The notes below the pieces were generated by a model. It saw only the letters and a list, made by a program, of their open reading frames with translations. It had not been told where the DNA came from and ran no database searches. A program made the translations under genes and the position numbers. Below are positions 22,733-31,049 of a stretch of DNA of 31,049 nt, piece after piece. The stretch is from JBMOLL01 sp049325415 (lineage in GTDB: Bacteria; Bacteroidota; Bacteroidia; Bacteroidales; GCA-2748055): positions 1 to 31,049 of the forward strand of contig JBMOLL010000132.1 in the NCBI GenBank assembly GCA_049325415.1. Direction: 5' to 3'. How positions within the stretch are numbered: position 1 is the first letter of the stretch; the number at the start of each line of letters is the position of its first letter.

Positions 22733-25333
22733 ATGAAAAAACTCCGCTTTCTTTTTGCCCTGACAGCCGTGTTATTTTGTATTTCCTGCAGCAATAAGGA
22801 TATGCTGCCTTACCAGAACCCGAAACTTTCCATCGAAGAGCGTGTCGACGATCTTGTGAGCCGGATGACCCTGGAGGAAAAAGCCTCCCAGATGGTATTT
22901 GATGCGCCCGCCATTGACAGGCTGGGTATCCCTGCATACAACTGGTGGAACGAATGCCTGCACGGAGTGGCCAGAGCAGGAAAAGCCACTGTATTTCCAC
23001 AGGCCATTGGAATGGCTGCGACCTGGGACCGCGCTATGATGTTCCGGATGGCCGATGTGACCTCGACCGAGGCGCGGGCCAAGTATCATGATTTTATTTC
23101 GAGGGATAAAAGGGGGATTTACCAGGGCCTCACCTTCTGGTCGCCCAATATCAATATCTTCAGGGATCCCCGCTGGGGAAGGGGTATGGAAACCTACGGG
23201 GAAGATCCATACCTGACCGGTGAACTGGGTACGCAGTTTGTAAAAGGTCTGCAGGGCGACGATCCCAGATATTTCAAGGTGATTGCCACTTCCAAGCATT
23301 ATGTGGTGCATTCGGGGCCTGAATCCAGCCGTCATTCCTTCGACGCCATCATCAGCGAAAGGGATTTCCGCGACACCTATCTTCCCGCTTTCCGGCAAAC
23401 GGTAGTGGAAGGGAAAGCCTATTCGGTAATGTGTGCCTACAACCGGTACATGGGCAAGCCCTGCTGCGGCAGTGACGAGATCCTGAACGGGATCCTGAGG
23501 AATGAGCTGGGATTTCAGGGCTACATCGTATCTGACTGCGGTGCAATCTACGATTTTTATACCGGGCATCACGTGGTGGACTCTGCTTCCGCCGCTGCTG
23601 CTCTCGGGGTACAGTCGGGAACGGACCTGAACTGCGGCGATGTTTATTCGAAAATCGTGGATGCCGTACACCAGGGACTGCTTTCGGAAGAGGATGTGGA
23701 TATCGCCGTTAAAAGGCTTTTTACAGCCCGGATGAAACTGGGGATGTTCGATCCCGATCCCATGGTTCGTTACAGCAGCATCGGAATTGACACGGTTGCC
23801 TGTGCAACTCATAAGGAACTGGCGGCTGAAATGGCCAGAAAATCGATCGTCCTTTTAAAGAACGAAGGACAGCTCCTTCCCCTGGATCCTGTGAAAAAGA
23901 AAATTGCCGTGATCGGGCCGAATGCCGACGATGCCGGGGTGATGTTCGGTAATTACAACGGTACTCCAACCAATCCGGTCACCCCGCTCGCAGGGATCCG
24001 CAGCCTGACTGAAGGCAAAGCTGAGCTCCGCTATGCCCTTGGTTCACCTCATGCCGAAGGACTCCCCTATTTTGAAACCATTCCGGCAAGGGTGTTTTAT
24101 GCCGATGTAAGCAAAAAGGAAAAAGGGCTTACCGCCCGATATTTCAATGGATATGACTGCAGCGGGGATCCGGTCGCGGAACGGATAGAGGAAAATATCG
24201 ATTATTACTGGTGGGACAAAGCCCCGGTTGAGGGAGCTATCAACGACAGTTTCAGCGTGGAATGGACCGGGGTGCTGATCCCTGAAGTCTCCGGCAGCTA
24301 TGCACTTGGCTGTGAAGCCAAATTCTTTGAGCTGTACCTTGATGATCAGCCTCTGGCCGGGAAAGGAACCGTGCATCATCCCAACACAGTCTATAAAGAG
24401 GTGGAACTGAAAAAAGGTCAGGCCTACAGGATCAGAGTCACCACCCAGGATCAGCACGGGGATGCCCTGTGCCGCCTGATCTGGGCCGCACCCGGACAGC
24501 ATCTGAAAAAAGAAGCAATGGAAACTGCCGCCTGGGCCGATGAGATCATCATGGTCATGGGACTTTCCCCAAGGCTGGAAGGGGAAGAAATGAATGTCCA
24601 TCTCGATGGATTTTCAGGGGGTGACAGAACCAGTCTGGATCTGCCCGCGATACAGGAGGACCTGATCCGGAGTATTGCTTCGCTCGGCAAACCGGTAGTC
24701 CTGGTTCTGATGAACGGATCGGCGCTTTCGGTTAACTGGGAGAACGAGCATATTCCCGCCATCGTGGAAGCATGGTATCCCGGAGAAGCCGGAGGAACGG
24801 CGATTGCTGATATCCTTTTCGGCAAATACAACCCGGCCGGCCGTCTCCCCGTGACCTTTTACAAATCGGCAGATGATCTGCCTCCTTTCGAGAACTATGA
24901 CATGACCAACCGCACCTACCGGTACTTCAGCGGTGAAGTCCTCTATCCGTTTGGTTATGGGCTGAGCTATACCACCTTCATCTATTCCGGACTCAGGCTG
25001 TCGGAAAGTGAGATCGGAACCGGAGGTACTGTCACTGTTTCTGTAGAGGTCACCAATACCGGGAGAATGGATGGCGAGGAGGTAGTACAGTTCTATATAC
25101 ACGATGATGAGGCGGAGGTTCCCGTTCCGAGGCTTGATCTGCGCGGCTTTGAAAGAGTATTCATCCCTGCCGGTGAGAGCCGCACGGTTACCGTGAGCCT
25201 TGACAGTGAAGATATTTCGCGATTCGATGAAAAAAGTCGTACTTACAGGGTTGAACCGGGAACCTTCAGCGTTTTTGCAGGACCTTCATCGGATTTGAAC
25301 CAGCTATCGATGGTCACCCTGACCGTGAAATAG
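22733..25333 (+). CDS. GH3 beta-xylosidase/beta-glucosidase-type lipoprotein with PA14 insert
   Basis: From the ATG at 22733 the product has 866 residues and begins MKKLRFLFALTAVLFCISC, a lipoprotein signal (Cys19). The frame extends upstream to 22649, but those 28 residues precede the signal and are unlikely. The GH3 N-domain (about 35-345) includes YNWWNECLHGVARAG (69-83), NIFRDPRWGRGMETYGEDPY (141-160), KHYVVHSG (188-195) and the nucleophile Asp268 in GYIVSDCGA. The C-domain (about 370-760) is split by a PA14-like insertion (about 463-590, LTARYFNGYDCSG). It resumes with MGLSPRLEGEEMN, where Glu617/618 are acid/base candidates. A fibronectin-III-like domain ends the protein (about 780-866). 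The WWNECLHGVAR motif is typical of the xylosidase/arabinosidase-like GH3 branch. It probably trims oligosaccharides in the periplasm or at the outer membrane; the exact sugar is inferred. Confidence 0.92.
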   Translation: MKKLRFLFALTAVLFCISCSNKDMLPYQNPKLSIEERVDDLVSRMTLEEKASQMVFDAPAIDRLGIPAYNWWNECLHGVARAGKATVFPQAIGMAATWDRAMMFRMADVTSTEARAKYHDFISRDKRGIYQGLTFWSPNINIFRDPRWGRGMETYGEDPYLTGELGTQFVKGLQGDDPRYFKVIATSKHYVVHSGPESSRHSFDAIISERDFRDTYLPAFRQTVVEGKAYSVMCAYNRYMGKPCCGSDEILNGILRNELGFQGYIVSDCGAIYDFYTGHHVVDSASAAAALGVQSGTDLNCGDVYSKIVDAVHQGLLSEEDVDIAVKRLFTARMKLGMFDPDPMVRYSSIGIDTVACATHKELAAEMARKSIVLLKNEGQLLPLDPVKKKIAVIGPNADDAGVMFGNYNGTPTNPVTPLAGIRSLTEGKAELRYALGSPHAEGLPYFETIPARVFYADVSKKEKGLTARYFNGYDCSGDPVAERIEENIDYYWWDKAPVEGAINDSFSVEWTGVLIPEVSGSYALGCEAKFFELYLDDQPLAGKGTVHHPNTVYKEVELKKGQAYRIRVTTQDQHGDALCRLIWAAPGQHLKKEAMETAAWADEIIMVMGLSPRLEGEEMNVHLDGFSGGDRTSLDLPAIQEDLIRSIASLGKPVVLVLMNGSALSVNWENEHIPAIVEAWYPGEAGGTAIADILFGKYNPAGRLPVTFYKSADDLPPFENYDMTNRTYRYFSGEVLYPFGYGLSYTTFIYSGLRLSESEIGTGGTVTVSVEVTNTGRMDGEEVVQFYIHDDEAEVPVPRLDLRGFERVFIPAGESRTVTVSLDSEDISRFDEKSRTYRVEPGTFSVFAGPSSDLNQLSMVTLTVK

Positions 25334-25358
25334 GCTGAGCGGATCCGGAAGACGGTAC

Positions 25359-27290
25359 TCAATTCTCCGATACCTTGATCACCTTGTCGGTGTACTGGTT
25401 CTCTCCGTCGGTTATGGTGAGAAGGTAAGGACCATCCTGCAACTGGGAAAGGGGCAGTTTGACTGACTGGTCGCTGAAACTGAAGCGGGCTGATTCTTTA
25501 CCGTCGATTCCGGTAATTGAAACCATCCGTTCCGTTGCCGGAGCAGCAAACTGGAGCACCAGTGCTTCGGAGAAGGGATTGGGCCCGAGCGTGTATACAC
25601 GGCCTTCGGGAAAGCGATGCAAAATGGTACCGGTTGCCAGGATATCCCCTTTAAGATTAAAAGCCACTTCGGCGACAGCCCCTGTTTCCGGGATAATGAA
25701 AGTCTGCTCGCTTTCGGTCTGGGTAAGTCGCACGCTGTATTCGTCACTGTCTGTTTTAACGGTAAGCTCAAATGAGGTCCGGAAAAAAGGTGTCTTTACC
25801 GAGCTTCCCGTTTCACGGCTTTTTATCACCAGGCTATCCCCTTCCTTGTACCAGACCATCGAGAAGGTCGGGTAGCCAAAGCCATAGTACCACTGATCGA
25901 AAAAACAGGAGAAATCCATACCCGAGGTTTCTTCCAGTACGGTACGGAAGTCGGATCCGGTGGCATTTTTCAGGCCGTATTGGTCCAGGTAGTTTTTCAG
26001 AGTCCGGAAGAAAACCTGGTCGTCATTCAGTTCAAAACGGATCATATGGAGGAGGCAGGCTCCTTTTTTATAGCTCAGCGAATAATCGAAGAGCCGCCAG
26101 GTATCTTCCACATCCTCCTCCGGCACATAGACCGTTCCGTCCTTTTCCAGGGCCAGCGACATGGCCTGGGCCAGCCAGGCATCGGCTTCTTCCTGTGATT
26201 TCAGGTTCTGCAGAGCCAGGTATTCCATGTATGAGGCAAAGCCCTCATTGATCCAGATATCCCGCCAGTCGCCGCAGGTAATATAATCACCGAACCACTG
26301 GTGAGCGAGCTCATGAGCGATCAGTGTAAAATTGAAGCCCGACAGGGTGGTCATGGTCTGGTGTTCCATCCCGCCACCCATCGGGGCCACACAATGACCA
26401 TATTTTTCTTTCTTCCAGGGATAATCTATCAGCAGGGTCGAATAAAGACCGATCAGTCCGGCTGTTTCCAGGATCTTATCCCGGTTATTCTCAAAATATA
26501 CATCATTGTCGAAAATGAAATTCTGCACCAGCACTGAATCTCCGGGAACTGACAGCGGGGCAGAGAAGGAAAAATCGCGGTAATCGGCTACCGTAGCGGA
26601 CAGAAGATAATAAGCAACGGGATAGCGTGTTTTCCAGCGGAACTGGTGCTTGTTCAGTCCCTTGCTGACCACTTCCTCCAGCAGCCCCTGGGAGCCGGCC
26701 ATCAGGCTCTTATCGGTGGTAATAAAGATCCATGCCGAATCCGCTTTATCTTCAAGCACTTCCTTTACAGGGAACCAGTCGGAGGCATTCATGGGTTCCG
26801 AGAGGGTATAAGTCACCATCTGGTTATAGCTGTAATCCTTGGAACTTGTGATTCCAGCAAAGAACCCCCTGTCCTGCCCTGCATCCCCGTGATAAAAGAC
26901 CTTGATCATCACAAGTTCCCCTGCCTCCCTGACGCTACCCAGTGAAACGGTGAGCCGGTCGCCGGAATGAACGTAACCCGGGTGCAGGACACTGTCTACC
27001 ACAACATCCGTAACATCCAGGCCGGAAGCCAGTTCCAGCAAGAGCGAATCGGAGGATTCAAGTAAACTGACAAGAACGGCACCTGATCCTGAAATAACGG
27101 TGGAGGTATTCCCCATTTCCAGGTCGATATGATAAAACTTCACATCGTAATCCGAAAGGCCCCTGTCCAGCAGCGGATTCTCATACATTGAGCCCGGAGC
27201 GGCCAGCGGACAGCCATGCGGGATCTGTGCCACAAGTGGCATTGCAACTAAAAGAAGGCCTGTAAAGCAGTAACGAACGCTTATCCTCAT
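25359..27290 (-). CDS. M1-family aminopeptidase exported by the type IX secretion system
   Basis: The 643-residue protein starts MRISVRYCFTGLLLVAMPLV (signal peptide cleaved near VAQ-I). The zinc site is HELAH (326-330) with third ligand Glu349 (NEGFAS), 18 residues downstream. GGGMEHQTM (305-313) is the M1 exopeptidase loop (GAMEN in others). Tyr403 or Tyr407 (DYSLSY) is a likely transition-state residue. The C-terminus (about 565-643: YTLGPNPFSEALVLQF, DGPYLLTITDGENQYTDKVIKV) is a Por-type sorting domain, marking delivery to the cell surface or medium by T9SS. The family removes N-terminal residues from peptides. Its ATG overlaps the galM stop (ATGA), so the two are probably cotranscribed. 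It is convergent with GH3, with a 25-bp gap and no terminator seen. Confidence 0.93.
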   Translation of the reverse strand: MRISVRYCFTGLLLVAMPLVAQIPHGCPLAAPGSMYENPLLDRGLSDYDVKFYHIDLEMGNTSTVISGSGAVLVSLLESSDSLLLELASGLDVTDVVVDSVLHPGYVHSGDRLTVSLGSVREAGELVMIKVFYHGDAGQDRGFFAGITSSKDYSYNQMVTYTLSEPMNASDWFPVKEVLEDKADSAWIFITTDKSLMAGSQGLLEEVVSKGLNKHQFRWKTRYPVAYYLLSATVADYRDFSFSAPLSVPGDSVLVQNFIFDNDVYFENNRDKILETAGLIGLYSTLLIDYPWKKEKYGHCVAPMGGGMEHQTMTTLSGFNFTLIAHELAHQWFGDYITCGDWRDIWINEGFASYMEYLALQNLKSQEEADAWLAQAMSLALEKDGTVYVPEEDVEDTWRLFDYSLSYKKGACLLHMIRFELNDDQVFFRTLKNYLDQYGLKNATGSDFRTVLEETSGMDFSCFFDQWYYGFGYPTFSMVWYKEGDSLVIKSRETGSSVKTPFFRTSFELTVKTDSDEYSVRLTQTESEQTFIIPETGAVAEVAFNLKGDILATGTILHRFPEGRVYTLGPNPFSEALVLQFAAPATERMVSITGIDGKESARFSFSDQSVKLPLSQLQDGPYLLTITDGENQYTDKVIKVSEN

Positions 27291-28321
27291 TCTGTTGTAA
27301 ATCTGTATATGGTCGTAGATTCAAAAACCATGCCCGGGTCCAGTCGGGTGGACGGAAATCCGGGTTGATTGGGAGAATCCGGGAAATGCTGTGTTTCCAG
27401 ACACACGGCGCTGTGCTTCTGATAAACCAGTCCCGATTTGCCCTTCACATTATTTACATAATTGGAAGAGTAAAACTGCACACCCGGTTCGGTCGTCAGT
27501 ACTTCCATGATCCTGCCGGATTCCGGGTCGTAAAGTGCCGCAATTTTTTCCAGTTCCAGGTTCTTTTTCGACAGCACATAATTCTGATCGTAGCCAGGTG
27601 CGACGTCTCCGATCCTCTCGCCGATGGCCCTTGCTGTCGTGAAATCGAAAGGAGTACCTTCCACGGGAAGTATCTCACCGGTGGGGACGGCGTGTTCGTC
27701 GAAGAGGGTGTACTCATCTGCAGCGATCAGCAGTTCGTGCCGGTAGATGTCGCCGCCTTTACCAGAAAGGTTGAAATAGGAATGATTGGTTAGATTGACA
27801 AAGGTTGGCCGATCGGTTTCGGCACGGTAAGTAATTACGAGTTCATTATCGTCGTTAACGGCATATTCAACCTCCACCATGAGGTTTCCCGGGTAGCCTT
27901 CTTCCATGTCGGGCGACATGTAAGCCAGGCTCAGGGCAACGCGGTCCAGTTCCTTTTTCATTACACCTTTCCAGAGGACTTTATCAAAGCCTTTGATCCC
28001 CCCGTGCAGATGATTGGGTCCGTTATTGATGGCCAGGTTGTATTCCTTTCCGTCGAGGGTGAAGCGTCCGCCTTTGATCCGGTTGGCGAATCTGCCCACC
28101 ACAGTCCCAAAATAGGGATGATCGCCGAGGTATGGAGCAAGGGTGTCGAAGCCAAGTACCACATCACCGGGCTCATGATTCTTATCGGGAACCCTAAGCG
28201 CTTTCACTATTCCGCCGTAGGAAATAATTTCCACTTCCATTCCCCTGTTATTGCTCAGGGTGAAGAGCTCCACTTCCCTCCCGTCATCCAGTTTCCCAAA
28301 GATCTGCTTTGTAATGTCCAT
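27287..28321 (-). CDS. galM: aldose 1-epimerase (galactose mutarotase)
   Basis: The 344-residue cytosolic protein matches galactose mutarotase: GRFANRI (76-82), NHLHGG (103-108), catalytic His180 in NLTNHSYFNLSG and catalytic Glu309 in AVCLETQHFPDSPN. It interconverts alpha and beta anomers of galactose/glucose and so supplies galK with alpha-D-galactose. Length and start (MDITKQIFG) fit the family and there is no signal peptide. The stop overlaps the M1 peptidase start by 4 bp. The gene is divergent from the SSS transporter, and a candidate promoter lies 15 bp upstream (28336-28366). The GH3, GH130 and SSS neighbours suggest general mutarotation of imported oligosaccharide products as well as galactose. 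Confidence 0.94.
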   Translation of the reverse strand: MDITKQIFGKLDDGREVELFTLSNNRGMEVEIISYGGIVKALRVPDKNHEPGDVVLGFDTLAPYLGDHPYFGTVVGRFANRIKGGRFTLDGKEYNLAINNGPNHLHGGIKGFDKVLWKGVMKKELDRVALSLAYMSPDMEEGYPGNLMVEVEYAVNDDNELVITYRAETDRPTFVNLTNHSYFNLSGKGGDIYRHELLIAADEYTLFDEHAVPTGEILPVEGTPFDFTTARAIGERIGDVAPGYDQNYVLSKKNLELEKIAALYDPESGRIMEVLTTEPGVQFYSSNYVNNVKGKSGLVYQKHSAVCLETQHFPDSPNQPGFPSTRLDPGMVFESTTIYRFTTE

Positions 28322-28335
28322 TTCCTCTTTTTTCG

Positions 28336-28366
28336 TAAAGTTAATCCAAAATGTCGTTCTGACAAT
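28336..28366 (-). promoter_or_regulatory. candidate galM promoter
   Basis: On the minus strand ATTG (28366-28363), a 19-bp spacer and TAACTTTA (28343-28336) give a Bacteroidota-like promoter with an initiation site close to the ATG at 28321 (leader of only about 8 nt). The layout is the same as at galK. Confidence 0.4.
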
Positions 28367-28476
28367 TACAGGTTGTGCCGGGCTGAAACAAATGTTTAAA
28401 TAATTAAAACAGAATTTAAAGTGATTTTCATCCCTTTATTGTTTCTTTGATCCTGATAACAACTAAGCTGACAACC

Positions 28477-30351
28477 ATGAAACTACACCTGATCGATCTG
28501 ATCCTTATCGGATTATATCTTTCCTTCACCATTTTCATCGGCTTCTTCATGAAGAAGCGGGCCGAAAAAGACAAATCGGCCTACCTGCTTGGAGGCAACA
28601 AGCTGCCCTGGTATATGCTGGGCCTGTCCAACGCTTCGGGGATGTTCGATATCAGCGGGACCATGTGGCTGGTCACTATTGCTTTCGTCTACGGACTGAA
28701 AAGTGTCTGGCTTCCCTGGCTATGGCCTGTTTTCAACCAGATCTTCCTGATGGTCTACCTGTCAGTCTGGTTGCGGCGTTCCAATGTAACCACCGGAGCG
28801 GAATGGATCGGCACCCGGTTTGGTAAGGGATCAGGTTCCAAGTGGTCGCACAATATTGTAGTGGTCTTTGCCCTGCTGGGATGCCTTGGCTTTCTGGCCT
28901 ACGGCTTCATCGGACTGGGTAAATTCATTATGATCTTCATGCCCCAGGGCTGGAATGCCGGTCTCGCGGGAATTGTATCTGCAGAATACGTGCCGCATGT
29001 CTACGGGGTGATCTTTACCCTCTTCGCCGTGCTGTATGCCATTCTCGGGGGGATGAACAGCATCGTCTGGGCCGATGTGGTACAGTATGCCATCATGACC
29101 ATCGCGGCCATCGTCATTGCCATCATTGCCATGGTTAAACTGGGAGCAACCCCCATCACTTCGATCGTACCGGAAGGCTGGTCGAATCCCTTCTTCGGAA
29201 AATCGCTGGGGATCGACTGGAAAAACATTATCCCGGAGGTAAACCAGAAGATCGCCGAAGACGGTTACCAGTTATTCAGTCTGATGTTCTGGATGATGGT
29301 AATGAAAGGTATCCTCGTCTCTGCTGCCGGTCCGGCACCAAACTATGATATGCAGAAGATCCTGGCCACGCGTTCGCCCAAGGAGGCTGCCAAAATGAGC
29401 GGTTTCGTTTCGGTGGTCCTGATGCCCGCCCGTTACCTGATGATAGCCGGTTTTGCCGTCCTCGGGATCCTGTATTACGATAAGCTCAGCCTGATGATCG
29501 GCGGTAAGCTCGACCTGGAACAGATCCTGCCCTCGGCCATCAATGAGTTCGTGCCCGTTGGCCTGCTTGGCTTGCTGCTGGCCGGACTGCTGGCTGCTTT
29601 CATGTCGACCTTTGCCGGAACGCTGAATGCTGCCCAGGCCTATATAACGAACGACCTCTACCTGAAATACATCAAGCCCGATGCCTCTAACCGCCAGGTC
29701 AAGCTGACGAACTACACCTCGGGGATCATCGTGGTGATTGTGAGCATCGTGCTAGGATTCTTTGCCAAAAACGTGAACCAGGTGTTGCAGATTATCGTCT
29801 CGGCCCTCTGGGGTTCCTACATGGCCTCCAACATCCTGAAATGGTACTGGTGGCGTTTTAACTCCACGGGCTATTTCTGGGGGATGTTCCTCGGGATCCT
29901 CGCCGGGCTCGCACCCTATCTGACCAAATGGATCACCGGCTTTGACATGCTCGAGTCGCTTTTCCCGTCTTTTGCCCCGGATATCCGGATCCTGTATTTC
30001 TTCCCGATCATCCTCCTCATCTCTGCCCTGGGCTGCTTCCTCGCCACCTACTTCACGAAACCGACCGATGAGGCTACCCTGATCAGTTTCTACCGGAACG
30101 TCCGCCCCTGGGGATTCTGGAAACCGATCCGTGAAAAAGTGATGGCTGCCGATCCTTCTTTCGTACCGAACAGGAGGTTTGGAAATGATATGTTCAACAT
30201 CGTGATCGGAACCATCGCTCAGACGGCCCTGGTCCTGCTCCCGATCTATATCGTTACGAAACTTAAGACCCCGCTCCTAATAACCGCAGGGATTATTGTG
30301 GTAACCGTATGGATCATGAAGAAGACCTGGTGGGACAAGCTGGAAGATTGA
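28477..30351 (+). CDS. sodium:solute symporter (SSS/SSF family), probable sugar uptake
   Basis: From the ATG at 28477 the protein has 624 residues; the frame extends to a TTG at 28447 but the additional ten residues precede the first membrane helix. About 14 hydrophobic segments are visible. Helix 1 (LIDLILIGLYLSFTIFIGF), the loop YLLGGNKLPWYMLGLSNASG (36-55) and the late LAAFMSTFAGTLNAAQAYITNDLY segment are hallmarks of SSS transporters (TC 2.A.21, vSGLT-like fold). It would take up a sugar, sugar derivative or similar solute with Na+. The long cytoplasmic C-terminal portion (about 540-624) is normal for larger members. It is divergent from galM and upstream of the GH130 phosphorylase. A mannosyl-glucose or mannobiose substrate is inferred from this neighbour only. 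Confidence 0.9.
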   Translation: MKLHLIDLILIGLYLSFTIFIGFFMKKRAEKDKSAYLLGGNKLPWYMLGLSNASGMFDISGTMWLVTIAFVYGLKSVWLPWLWPVFNQIFLMVYLSVWLRRSNVTTGAEWIGTRFGKGSGSKWSHNIVVVFALLGCLGFLAYGFIGLGKFIMIFMPQGWNAGLAGIVSAEYVPHVYGVIFTLFAVLYAILGGMNSIVWADVVQYAIMTIAAIVIAIIAMVKLGATPITSIVPEGWSNPFFGKSLGIDWKNIIPEVNQKIAEDGYQLFSLMFWMMVMKGILVSAAGPAPNYDMQKILATRSPKEAAKMSGFVSVVLMPARYLMIAGFAVLGILYYDKLSLMIGGKLDLEQILPSAINEFVPVGLLGLLLAGLLAAFMSTFAGTLNAAQAYITNDLYLKYIKPDASNRQVKLTNYTSGIIVVIVSIVLGFFAKNVNQVLQIIVSALWGSYMASNILKWYWWRFNSTGYFWGMFLGILAGLAPYLTKWITGFDMLESLFPSFAPDIRILYFFPIILLISALGCFLATYFTKPTDEATLISFYRNVRPWGFWKPIREKVMAADPSFVPNRRFGNDMFNIVIGTIAQTALVLLPIYIVTKLKTPLLITAGIIVVTVWIMKKTWWDKLED

Positions 30352-30382
30352 TCTTGAATTATATTGGAGATGCTTTTTATAT

Positions 30383-30418
30383 AGCTGAATATTAATTGTT
30401 TAGCAAATATTTTCAGCT
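30383..30418. other. stem-loop downstream of the SSS gene
   Basis: AGCTGAA (30383-30389) pairs with TTCAGCT (30412-30418). Four more pairs follow past a 2-nt bulge, leaving an AT-rich 12-nt loop. It begins 32 bp past the SSS stop and may end the transcript or stabilise its 3' end. There is no clear T tract. Confidence 0.4.
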
Positions 30419-30419
30419 G

Positions 30420-30460
30420 TGCGAATAGCCGGGATGAAAATTTCAGATCCCGACTTCGCA
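30420..30460. other. nested two-tier stem-loop upstream of the GH130 gene
   Basis: The outer stem TGCGAA/TTCGCA (30420-30425, 30455-30460) encloses an inner stem CGGGAT/ATCCCG (30430-30435, 30447-30452). Small internal loops separate the two, and the apical loop is GAAAATTTCAG. It directly follows the previous stem-loop. No T tail follows on the plus strand. It may be a terminator-like 3' end or a leader element of GH130. Confidence 0.45.
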
Positions 30461-30586
30461 GGTGACTTTTGAAGTTGAATTATGGCGCAGTCCGGCTTAC
30501 GGTCATGTGGTATAGTTGACTGTTCGTATCGCGCCGGTCAGGTTTCTGTTCCTTTTCGGAGGAAGGTGAGTTAAGCATTGTTTTAC

Positions 30587-30594
30587 TAAATTTG
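30587..30594 (+). promoter_or_regulatory. candidate -7 element of the GH130 gene
   Basis: TAAATTTG is an exact TAnnTTTG match, 22 bp before the GH130 ATG at 30617. The -33 region is weak. It suggests the phosphorylase can be transcribed separately from the SSS gene. Confidence 0.45.
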
Positions 30595-30616
30595 TACAAC
30601 CAATTCAGATCCGATC

Positions 30617-31049
30617 ATGTCGAAAAAAGAGTTTAAAAAACGTCTCGAACTGTTAACCGGCGAATATGAAGACCTGGTTACAAAAAAGAATAAACCGGTA
30701 CTGCCCGGCAACGGAATCTTCGAGCGTTACAAGAACCCGGTGCTCACCGCGGCACATATCCCCCTGCACTGGAGATACGACCTGAACCGTAAAACCAATC
30801 CTTACCTGATGGAACGGATGGGTATCAATGCCGCCTTCAATGCCGGGGCCATTGAGCTTCACGGCAAGGTGCACCTGGTAGCCCGGGTGGAAGGAAACGA
30901 CCGGAAATCGTTTTTTGCCGTGGCAACGAGTAAGAACGGTGTTGATAATTTCCGTTTCACCGCTTACCCTGTGGCCCTTCCCCAGACTGCAGAACCCGAC
31001 ACCAATGTTTACGACATAAGGGTCACGCAGCATGAGGACGGATGGATAT
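30617..31049 (+). CDS. GH130 phosphorylase, 4-O-beta-D-mannosyl-D-glucose phosphorylase-like, C-terminus off the window
   Basis: The plus strand is open from the ATG at 30617 to the right edge: 144 codons of a protein expected near 390 residues. Visible motifs are NKPVLPGNGIFERYKNPVLT (about 25-44), AAHIPLHWRYDLN (about 45-57), TNPYLMERMGINAAFNAGAI (about 60-79), ARVEGNDRKSFFAVATS (about 89-105) and a C-terminal VYDIRVTQHEDGWI. These closely follow Bacteroides mannosylglucose phosphorylase (GH130 subfamily 1) as I know it. The family uses phosphate to split beta-1,4-mannosyl-glucose into mannose-1-phosphate and glucose in the cytosol, a step of beta-mannan catabolism. The usual partners, cellobiose 2-epimerase and a mannanase, are not in the window and may lie to the right. 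Subfamily assignment rests on one third of the protein. Confidence 0.9.
   Translation, partial: MSKKEFKKRLELLTGEYEDLVTKKNKPVLPGNGIFERYKNPVLTAAHIPLHWRYDLNRKTNPYLMERMGINAAFNAGAIELHGKVHLVARVEGNDRKSFFAVATSKNGVDNFRFTAYPVALPQTAEPDTNVYDIRVTQHEDGWI

Noticed and set aside
22772..23812. 346-residue minus-strand ORF inside the GH3 gene
   Set aside because: Antisense shadow; the plus-strand GH3 motifs and active site are unambiguous.

Overview
The window looks like a chromosomal segment of a Bacteroidota (Bacteroidales-like) bacterium. The signs are a secreted M1 peptidase ending in a type IX secretion (Por) sorting domain, lipoproteins with short lipoboxes, start codons without Shine-Dalgarno sequences, -7 elements of the TAnnTTTG type, and SusCD-free sugar catabolism with GH3, GH130, an SSS symporter and DUF1080/Gfo-Idh enzymes. 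No tRNA, rRNA, insertion sequence, phage gene or CRISPR array was seen.

Layout. 1-611 (-) is the N-terminal part of an ApbE flavin transferase, running off the left edge. It is divergent from a Gfo/Idh/MocA oxidoreductase (742-1773, +), and a perfect 16-bp palindrome lies between them. 1837-5658 (-) is a three-gene operon (tandem-DUF1080 lipoprotein, Tat-exported Gfo/Idh oxidoreductase, DUF6807 lipoprotein), closed by a strong terminator at 1780-1815. It probably performs oxidative (3-keto type) sugar chemistry in the periplasm. 5732-10718 (-) is a tightly overlapped five-gene operon: PAP2 phosphatase, ArnT-like lipid-linked sugar transferase, GT2 glycosyltransferase, glucuronokinase-like GHMP kinase and GalU. 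Together these could make a nucleotide-activated (uronic) sugar, load it on a polyprenyl carrier and place it on a lipid or other envelope acceptor. 10807-13692 (-) is a secreted S9 peptidase.

The 425-bp divergent region 13693-14117 is unusually rich in overlapping inverted repeats, including a possible pseudoknot and a 17-codon ORF. galK (14118-15281, +), a PPK2 polyphosphate kinase (15376-16215, +) and a 1401-residue BadF/BcrAD-type activase fused to dehydratase-like domains (16351-20556, +) follow. A hybrid histidine kinase (20624-22450, -) is divergent from a GH3 beta-xylosidase/glucosidase lipoprotein with a PA14 insert (22733-25333, +).

galM and the type IX-secreted M1 peptidase overlap by 4 bp (28321-25359, -). 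Divergent from them are an SSS-family symporter (28477-30351, +) and a truncated GH130 mannosylglucose phosphorylase (30617 to the right edge), which suggests import and phosphorolysis of beta-manno-oligosaccharides. galK, galM, GH3, SSS and GH130 together point to growth on plant hemicellulose sugars.

All calls come from reading the sequence and translated motifs; no database search was run. Functions at pathway level are inferences.
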